In this document: piece by piece, positions 58,379 through 64,000 of the stretch
How the letters are laid out: every line of letters begins with the position of its first letter
How positions within the stretch are numbered: the stretch's first letter is position 1
Origin: an uncultured Lachnospiraceae bacterium
GTDB lineage: Bacteria; Bacillota; Clostridia; Lachnospirales; Lachnospiraceae
Direction: 5' to 3'
DNA: 64,000 nt
Assembly: GCA_910588845.1 (NCBI GenBank)
Contig: CAJURU010000006.1
Location: forward strand, 1 to 64,000
Program-made: the position numbers and the translations under genes
The notes under the pieces: generated by a model
Seen by the model: only the letters and a program-made list of their open reading frames with translations
Database searches by the model: none
Told to the model about the DNA's origin: nothing

Positions 58379-60232
58379 ATGATGAATAAATCGAGATGGA
58401 AGGAACTTATATTGTATATTTTGGCAATCGTCGTGGCAAAGTTGGAGTTTGTGGGCTGCTATCCGCTGATACCCGGTTTTTTTGCAGCGGCGTATATGGA
58501 AGAGGTCAACCGCACGCTGCTTCTCGTATTCAGTATCTTTGGCATGGCGCTGTTTGTGCCGGTGCAGGCAATGGCAAAATATACGATGGCGCTGCTTGTT
58601 ATGGGGATTGTGATTAAGCTAGTGGAATGGGCGTACAAGAGCTGCCGTGTTTATGTGGGGGCAGCGGCGGCTGGGGTCAGTGTCCTTCTGCTTACGGCGG
58701 CGGGGGAAGTGTTACAGGTCGGCAACCGCAGCCTGGTATGGATGGGAATCATGGAAGCCGTTCTGGTGACTGCCATGGTGATGCTGCTCTCGCCTGCGCT
58801 CCACCGCATGATGGAAGACGGGCTGGCGCCTTTGCACTGGAAAAGCAACACGGAGCCCCGTACGCCTGAGCATGGAGAAAAATTACAGACGTACGCCAAA
58901 TCCTTTAGCGGGCTGTCAAAAATATTTTCCCATATGGAAAGGTTTAAAGGAAGTTTTGAGCCGGAGGAGATGGGCAAGATGCAGCAGGAGATAGCCGGTA
59001 AAATCTGCATGGACTGTGAGCAGTGCGCGATCTGCTGGCAGGAGGAGACAAGCCCTATGTATGAGTTGTTCTACCGGCTGTTTCACTCCATTGAAAACCG
59101 CGGGCAGGCAGAGGAGGAATTGCACCGGGAGCTGGCGGGGTACTGTCCGTATTCGGACAGCATTGTGGAGGAAGCCGTCGGCGTATTTGAGAAGGCCAAA
59201 CTCAATCTCGCCTGGTATAACCGTTTGCTGGAAAATCGCGGGATTATCGCGGAACAGCTCGACGCTATGGCCTATATTATGGAGGATTGCGCCAGGGAGT
59301 ATCGGGACATCAGCCAGCAGGAGGCAAGACTTGTGTCTGCGGTCAAATACCGCCTCAAGGAGCGCGGAATCCAGACGCGGGAAATCCACCTTTATCAGAG
59401 ACAGAACGGTAAAATGTCTTTGCAGGTCAAGGCGGCGTCCAAATGGGGAAACTGCGTGCCGGTCAAAGAGTTGGCTAAGGCGGCGAGCCAGGGTTTGAAG
59501 CGCGATATGGTTCCCGGTAAATATACGCATACGCTAATTGGCAAGGAGGAGTCTTTTCTCACGTTTGAGGAGGACACGCTATTCCATACATTACAGGGTG
59601 TGGCCAGGCTGACTAAGGATCATGCGCAGGTGTCGGGCGACAGCTTTTCTTTCCTCAATCTGGAAGGCGGGGAGTGCGTAATGGCCTTGTCGGACGGCAT
59701 GGGTTCGGGAATCAATGCTTGTAAGGAAAGCGAAATGGTGATAGAGTTAATAGAGAAGTTTTTGGAATCCGGCTTTCAGAAAGAGACGGCAATTCGCATG
59801 ATGAATTCGGCGATGGTGATTCAGGGTGAAGATGGGATTTTTTCTACCGTGGATCTGGCGTCTATGGATTTGTACACCGGCATGTGCGAGTTTTATAAAA
59901 TTGGCGCGGCGGCAACGTTTATCAAGCATGAGCAGGAAGTGGAGTGCATTGCTTCGGCGGGCCTTCCGGCAGGAATTCTCCACCAGATTGAGATTGATAA
60001 GACAAGCCGTCAGCTTAAAGATGGGGAGTTTGTCGTGCTCCTGACAGACGGCGTGCTGGATTTTCTCAAGGTGCCTATGCCTGAGGAGACTATGCGGGAA
60101 ATCATAGAGACGGTTGAGACGAATAATCCCGGACAGATGGCCAAGCAGATTTTGGAGAGGATTTTATTATTTACCGCCGGCAAAGTGCCGGATGACATGA
60201 CCGTACTCGTGAGTGGAATTTGGAAGAAATAA
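58379..60232 (+). CDS. spoIIE: Stage II sporulation protein E (PP2C phosphatase)
   Basis: 617 residues. An N-terminal membrane region of about five to six helices (about 10-150), a central region, and a C-terminal PP2C/SpoIIE phosphatase (about 400-615) with 'HAQVSGDSFSFLNLEGGECVMALSDGMGSGINACKESEMVIEL' and 'DGVLDFLKVPMPEETMREII'. The Asp residues around DGMGSG bind Mn. In Bacillus it dephosphorylates SpoIIAA in the forespore, freeing sigma-F, and works at the polar septum with FtsZ. It is ~200 residues shorter than the Bacillus protein, mostly through a smaller membrane part. AAGGAGG precedes the start. Confidence 0.93.
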   Translation: MMNKSRWKELILYILAIVVAKLEFVGCYPLIPGFFAAAYMEEVNRTLLLVFSIFGMALFVPVQAMAKYTMALLVMGIVIKLVEWAYKSCRVYVGAAAAGVSVLLLTAAGEVLQVGNRSLVWMGIMEAVLVTAMVMLLSPALHRMMEDGLAPLHWKSNTEPRTPEHGEKLQTYAKSFSGLSKIFSHMERFKGSFEPEEMGKMQQEIAGKICMDCEQCAICWQEETSPMYELFYRLFHSIENRGQAEEELHRELAGYCPYSDSIVEEAVGVFEKAKLNLAWYNRLLENRGIIAEQLDAMAYIMEDCAREYRDISQQEARLVSAVKYRLKERGIQTREIHLYQRQNGKMSLQVKAASKWGNCVPVKELAKAASQGLKRDMVPGKYTHTLIGKEESFLTFEEDTLFHTLQGVARLTKDHAQVSGDSFSFLNLEGGECVMALSDGMGSGINACKESEMVIELIEKFLESGFQKETAIRMMNSAMVIQGEDGIFSTVDLASMDLYTGMCEFYKIGAAATFIKHEQEVECIASAGLPAGILHQIEIDKTSRQLKDGEFVVLLTDGVLDFLKVPMPEETMREIIETVETNNPGQMAKQILERILLFTAGKVPDDMTVLVSGIWKK

Positions 60233-60325
60233 AAGGCCTTGTCCCATGCGGCCGTAACAGGGAAAATATCTGGCGGCTATTCCAATGTGGGAAGCAACAA
60301 GACGGCGGGTTTACAGGAGATGAAG

Positions 60326-61726
60326 ATGCAGGAGAAAATAAGGAAATTTATAGAGGAATTCCATATGATAGAAGAGGGGGATACTGTGCTGGCAGCCGTG
60401 TCGGGAGGCGCGGATTCGCTCTGCCTGCTCTTGCTGCTGCATGATCTTTGTGCGGAAATGAAATTTGGATTATGCGTAGTTCATGTGGAACATGGCATTC
60501 GCGGGGAGGAGAGCCTGAAAGACGCAGTGTTTGTGGAGAAAATCTGTGGCGAAATGCATATTCCCTGTAAAGTATGTCGCTGCCGGGCATTGGAGTATGC
60601 CGGGCAGCATAAGTTGACTGTAGAGGAGGCGGCGCGTAAGCTGCGCTATCAATTGTTTGATGAGACGGCAAAAGAGTTTGGCGCTAACAAGATTGCGGTT
60701 GCACATAATCAGAATGATTGCGCGGAGACGATGTTGTTCCATTTAGCGAGGGGCAGCGGGCTCTTGGGGCTGTGTGGAATACGTCCCGTGCGCGGGCAGA
60801 TTATTCGTCCGCTTTTGTGCGTTGCCCGCGGGGAGATTGAGGAATATCTTGCCGGGAAAGGGCGGGACTTCTGCATTGACAGGACGAATGAGGAACTTCA
60901 ATATACCAGAAACAAAATTCGCCGTCAGGTACTTCCTCTGCTTGTGCAAATCAATACAAATGCCGTTACGCATATGAACCAGGCGGCAGCATTTGTGGCG
61001 GAGGCGGCAGAGCTGATGGAGGTATTAAGCCGGCGGGCAGCCGAAAAATACATCTGTAGATATGATAATAAAATCAGCATATTGCGTGAATTGCTGACGG
61101 AGCCTCCGGCCGTCGTGCGGACGGTGTTGTACAGTGTCCTGACGGAAGCGGCGCAAAGCAGCAAAGATATCTCGGGAATTCATGTGCAGCAGCTGTGGGA
61201 TTTATTTGCCCGGCAGAATGGAAAAGAGGCGGATCTGCCTTATGGACTGCGGGCGAGGCGGACATATGAAGGGATTCTTTTGCAGATGGGCGAAGAGGCC
61301 CAAAGGCAGCGGGGGACGATGCCGGTATCGTGGGAACTTCCGCCGGACGGAAGTTTGAGCATTTCTTCCTACGGCTATACAATTCACACGCGTATAATAG
61401 AAAAAGTGCCTCAAAATGAAGAAATTCCCAAAAAAATGTATACGAAATGGTTAGATTATGATAAAATAAAAAATACTACGCGATTGAGAACACGTCAGGA
61501 AGGGGATTATTTGGTAATCAATCGTGAGGGAAAACGGAAAAAGTTAAAGAAATACTTTATTGACGAGAAGATACCGGCGGACCAGCGGGAGCAGATTTTA
61601 CTCCTGGCAGACGGGGCTCATATCTTATGGGTCATCGGTTATCGCATCAGTGAAGATGTAAAAGTGACAGAACATACCAAAAGAATTTTAGAGATACGTG
61701 TAGATGGAGGAGAAAAGAGTGAGTGA
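60326..61726 (+). CDS. tilS: tRNA(Ile)-lysidine synthase
   Basis: 466 residues from the ATG at 60326, which follows AGGAG by six bases; the open frame extends 29 codons upstream without a site. It converts C34 of tRNA-Ile(CAU) to lysidine with ATP and Lys, essential for AUA decoding. The PP-loop 'VLAAVSGGADSLCLLLLLHDL' (SGGADS at about 26-31), 'HVEHGIRGEESLKDAVFVE' and 'AVAHNQNDCAETMLFHLARGSGLLGLCGI' are diagnostic. The C-terminal substrate-binding domain ends 'RISEDVKVTEHTKRILEI'. It overlaps hpt by 8 bases, an arrangement conserved with Bacillus. Confidence 0.94.
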   Translation: MQEKIRKFIEEFHMIEEGDTVLAAVSGGADSLCLLLLLHDLCAEMKFGLCVVHVEHGIRGEESLKDAVFVEKICGEMHIPCKVCRCRALEYAGQHKLTVEEAARKLRYQLFDETAKEFGANKIAVAHNQNDCAETMLFHLARGSGLLGLCGIRPVRGQIIRPLLCVARGEIEEYLAGKGRDFCIDRTNEELQYTRNKIRRQVLPLLVQINTNAVTHMNQAAAFVAEAAELMEVLSRRAAEKYICRYDNKISILRELLTEPPAVVRTVLYSVLTEAAQSSKDISGIHVQQLWDLFARQNGKEADLPYGLRARRTYEGILLQMGEEAQRQRGTMPVSWELPPDGSLSISSYGYTIHTRIIEKVPQNEEIPKKMYTKWLDYDKIKNTTRLRTRQEGDYLVINREGKRKKLKKYFIDEKIPADQREQILLLADGAHILWVIGYRISEDVKVTEHTKRILEIRVDGGEKSE

Positions 61727-62246
61727 GGAGATCCGCGTCTTAATTTCGGAAGAGGAAATAGAAGAAAGAATTCGTGAGATGGGCAGACAAATCAGTGAAT
61801 TTTACCAGGGAGAGCCGGTACACCTGGTGAGCGTTCTCAAGGGGGGCGTATTTTTCACCTGTGAGCTGGCAAAGCGCTTGAGCGTGCCGGTTTCGTTTGA
61901 TTTTATGTCTGTTTCAAGCTATGGAGCCGGTACTAAGTCAAGCGGCGTGGTGAAAGTTATCAAAGATTTGGATGAAGCCATCGAGGGCAAGCATGTGCTG
62001 GTTGTGGAGGACATTGTAGATTCCGGGAGGACGTTGAGCTATCTGCTGGAAAATCTGAAAAGCAGAAAACCGAAAAGCCTGCGTCTGTGCACGCTGCTGG
62101 ATAAACCGGAACGCCGGGTAACAGACGTGCATGTGGACTATACCGGGTTTGAAATACCGGATGAGTTTGTTGTGGGTTATGGACTTGATTATATGCAGCA
62201 TTACCGCAATCTTCCCTATATCGGGGTTGTGGAATTGGATGCTTAG
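61719..62246 (+). CDS. hpt: Hypoxanthine phosphoribosyltransferase
   Basis: 175 residues from GTG 61719, preceded by GGAGGAG; an ATG 15 bases earlier has no site. It makes IMP or GMP from hypoxanthine or guanine and PRPP. The PRPP loop is 'VLVVEDIVDSGRTLSYLLENL', the PPi loop 'LVSVLKGGVFFTCELAKRL', and the C-terminal 'DEFVVGYGLDYMQHYRNLPYIGVV' closes the active site. In this window it can draw on PRPP from prs and bases from the NCS2 permease. It overlaps tilS and precedes ftsH as in Bacillus. Confidence 0.95.
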   Translation: MSEEIRVLISEEEIEERIREMGRQISEFYQGEPVHLVSVLKGGVFFTCELAKRLSVPVSFDFMSVSSYGAGTKSSGVVKVIKDLDEAIEGKHVLVVEDIVDSGRTLSYLLENLKSRKPKSLRLCTLLDKPERRVTDVHVDYTGFEIPDEFVVGYGLDYMQHYRNLPYIGVVELDA

Positions 62247-62273
62247 AAATAGAAAGGAGATAAGGAATAGGCG

Positions 62274-64000
62274 ATGAATAATCAAAAACGTTATCGTGCA
62301 TTTGCCGTATATATTGTAGTGATTGCCATTCTTGCGCTGCTTTGGGTTTTGCGGGATAATTCGTCAAATTTTAATCAGGGGTCTGTTTATACTTATGGAC
62401 AGTTTGAACAGGATTTGGAGAATGGGAAAGTGCTGTCCGTCGTTATCACCCAGAATCGGGAGGTGCCAAGCGGCGAGGCGAGCGTGCTCGTGAAGGGGGG
62501 CGCCAAGAATGCGACCCATTCGCTGCATGTATCGGATGTCAATGCGTTGCAGGAGACTATGAAATCATATGATTTTAAAGAATTTGTCGTGCAGGAGATG
62601 CCGGAAGAGAATTGGCTGATATCCATACTTCCTACGTTGATTCTGTTTGGCGTACTGTTTGTCTTTTACATTATGATGACAAACCATGCGGCGGCGTCCT
62701 CCGGCGGCGGAGGCAAGATGATGAATTTTGGCAAGAGCCGGGCCAAGATGACGACAGATGAGAACCGAAAGATTAATTTTGGCAATGTTGCCGGGCTCAA
62801 GGAGGAAAAAGAAGAGCTGGAAGAGCTGGTCGATTTCCTGCAAGCGCCCAGAAAGTATACGAAGCTGGGGGCTAGAATTCCCAAAGGCGTTCTTTTGGTG
62901 GGACCGCCCGGAACCGGCAAGACGCTGCTTGCCAAAGCGGTGGCCGGCGAGGCGGGCGTTCCGTTCTTTAGTATTTCCGGTTCCGATTTTGTGGAAATGT
63001 TTGTCGGCGTGGGCGCTTCCCGTGTCCGTGATCTTTTTGAGGAGGCAAAGAAGAGTTCTCCCTGTATTGTGTTCATTGACGAGATTGATGCGGTGGCAAG
63101 ACGGCGCGGAACCGGCATGGGCGGCGGCCATGACGAGCGTGAGCAGACTTTGAACCAGCTTTTGGTGGAGATGGATGGTTTTGGCGTCAACGAGGGGATT
63201 ATAGTGATGGCGGCAACCAACCGTGTAGATATTTTGGATCCCGCAATCATGCGTCCAGGGCGGTTTGACCGTAAGGTGCATGTAGGCAGGCCGGATATTG
63301 GCGGCAGGGAAGAAATTCTGAATGTCCATGCCAAGAATAAGCCGCTGGGGGACGATGTGGATTTAAAACAAATTGCCCAGACGACCGCAGGGTTTACAGG
63401 GGCTGATTTGGAAAATCTTCTGAATGAGGCGGCAATTGTCGCAGCCAAGGAAGACCGTGCTTATATTATCCAGAGCGATATCCGCAAGTCCTTTGTGAAG
63501 GTGGGAATCGGTTCGGAGAAGAGGAGCCGGATTATTACGGAGAAGGAGAAGCGGATTACGGCATACCATGAGGCGGGCCATGCGATTCTCTTCCATGTGC
63601 TGCCGGATGTAGGGCCTGTGTATTCCGTGTCCATTATCCCTACCGGAGTAGGGGCGGCGGGGTATACGATGCCGCTGCCGGAACGTGATGAAATGTTCAA
63701 TACCAAGGGCAGGATGTTGCAGGAAATCATCGTAGATCTCGGAGGCCGCGTAGCGGAAGAGATGATTTTTGATGATATTACTACAGGAGCATCTCAGGAT
63801 ATCAAACAGGCAACCGGCGTGGCAAAGGCAATGGTTACGAGGTATGGGATGTCTGAAAACATTGGACTGATCAATTATGACAACGATGACGACGAGGTAT
63901 TCATCGGCAGGGATCTCGCACATGCGAGGGCTTACGGTGAGAATGTAGCTGGCATGATAGACCAGGAGATTAAGCGCATTATTGACGAGTGCTATCAGAA
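62274..64000 (+). CDS. ftsH: ATP-dependent zinc metalloprotease FtsH (3' end cut by the window)
   Basis: The first 575 codons are visible and the frame is open to the window edge, so roughly the last 30-80 residues are missing. Two membrane helices (about 7-23 and 117-136) flank an external domain. The AAA+ core has Walker A 'LLVGPPGTGKTLLAKAVAGE', Walker B 'IVFIDEIDAVARRRG' and the second region of homology 'AATNRVDILDPAIMRPGRFDR'. The protease site is HEAGH at about 432-436, with 'TTGASQDIKQAT' supplying the third zinc ligand. It degrades unassembled membrane proteins and short-lived regulators. AAGGA sites lie upstream. Confidence 0.97.
   Translation, partial: MNNQKRYRAFAVYIVVIAILALLWVLRDNSSNFNQGSVYTYGQFEQDLENGKVLSVVITQNREVPSGEASVLVKGGAKNATHSLHVSDVNALQETMKSYDFKEFVVQEMPEENWLISILPTLILFGVLFVFYIMMTNHAAASSGGGGKMMNFGKSRAKMTTDENRKINFGNVAGLKEEKEELEELVDFLQAPRKYTKLGARIPKGVLLVGPPGTGKTLLAKAVAGEAGVPFFSISGSDFVEMFVGVGASRVRDLFEEAKKSSPCIVFIDEIDAVARRRGTGMGGGHDEREQTLNQLLVEMDGFGVNEGIIVMAATNRVDILDPAIMRPGRFDRKVHVGRPDIGGREEILNVHAKNKPLGDDVDLKQIAQTTAGFTGADLENLLNEAAIVAAKEDRAYIIQSDIRKSFVKVGIGSEKRSRIITEKEKRITAYHEAGHAILFHVLPDVGPVYSVSIIPTGVGAAGYTMPLPERDEMFNTKGRMLQEIIVDLGGRVAEEMIFDDITTGASQDIKQATGVAKAMVTRYGMSENIGLINYDNDDDEVFIGRDLAHARAYGENVAGMIDQEIKRIIDECYQ

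Overview
The window looks like a chromosomal segment of a spore-forming, fermentative Firmicute, most likely a Lachnospiraceae-type gut or rumen anaerobe. The reasons are a GlgC/GlgD pair, a DUF6465-type Lys/Ala-rich protein, sporulation genes (spoVG, yabP, yabQ, spoIIE, a CotS-family gene, a SPOCS/LysM gene), large secreted xylan-degrading enzymes with Lys-rich Ig-like tails, and purine-rich ribosome binding sites throughout. The order prs, spoVG, pth, mfd, then S4 protein, yabP, yabQ, divIC-like, spoIIE, tilS, hpt, ftsH follows the origin-proximal order of Bacillus subtilis, with about 28 kb of other genes lodged between mfd and the S4 gene.

Layout. 0.1-5.6 kb: a chemoreceptor, a purine-type NCS2 permease, a CDF cation exporter, an HPr paralogue without His15, and a DUF6465 protein. 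5.7-10.3 kb: a BceRS-BceAB-like module for sensing and resisting cell-envelope antibiotics. 10.3-13.2 kb: a restriction-modification island (Vsr, HTH-fused C5 methyltransferase, Eco47II-like endonuclease) closed by a perfect 26-bp hairpin. 13.2-18.5 kb (minus strand): murC, dnaD-like and dnaC/dnaI-like primosome genes and prs, with a cluster of DnaA boxes between murC and dnaD. 19-24.7 kb: glgC-glgD, spoVG, a secreted SH3 protein, uppP and pth. 24.8-36.7 kb: mfd, a PrsA-like lipoprotein, the apbE/NusG-II/Gx-transporter trio, a heterodimeric ABC exporter, and dinB with an apparent LexA operator. 36.9-48.2 kb: a GH43-GH10-GH43 plant-polysaccharide locus interrupted by veg and a SPOCS/LysM gene. 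48.4-56 kb: an NlpC/P60 hydrolase, YqeY, a CCA-adding enzyme, a CotS-like protein, an Asn-rich lipoprotein and phosphoglucomutase. 56.2-64 kb: HU, the S4 RNA-binding protein, yabP, yabQ, a FtsB/DivIC-like protein, spoIIE, tilS, hpt and a 3'-truncated ftsH.

Signals not explained by the genes. (1) Two ~190-bp copies, in opposite orientation, of a MITE-like element with terminal inverted repeats that can fold as a three-stem cloverleaf. (2) Two perfect tandem pairs of DnaA boxes plus degenerate boxes upstream of dnaD. (3) A spoIIE promoter with a 21-bp spacer and a Spo0A box, as in Bacillus. (4) Terminator-like hairpins whose 3' arm is the Shine-Dalgarno sequence of the next sporulation gene, at two loci. 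(5) A 35-bp imperfect direct repeat flanking phosphoglucomutase.

Limits: everything was read by eye. Similarity calls rest on recognised motifs and architecture, residue numbers were hand counted, and no searches or folding calculations were run.
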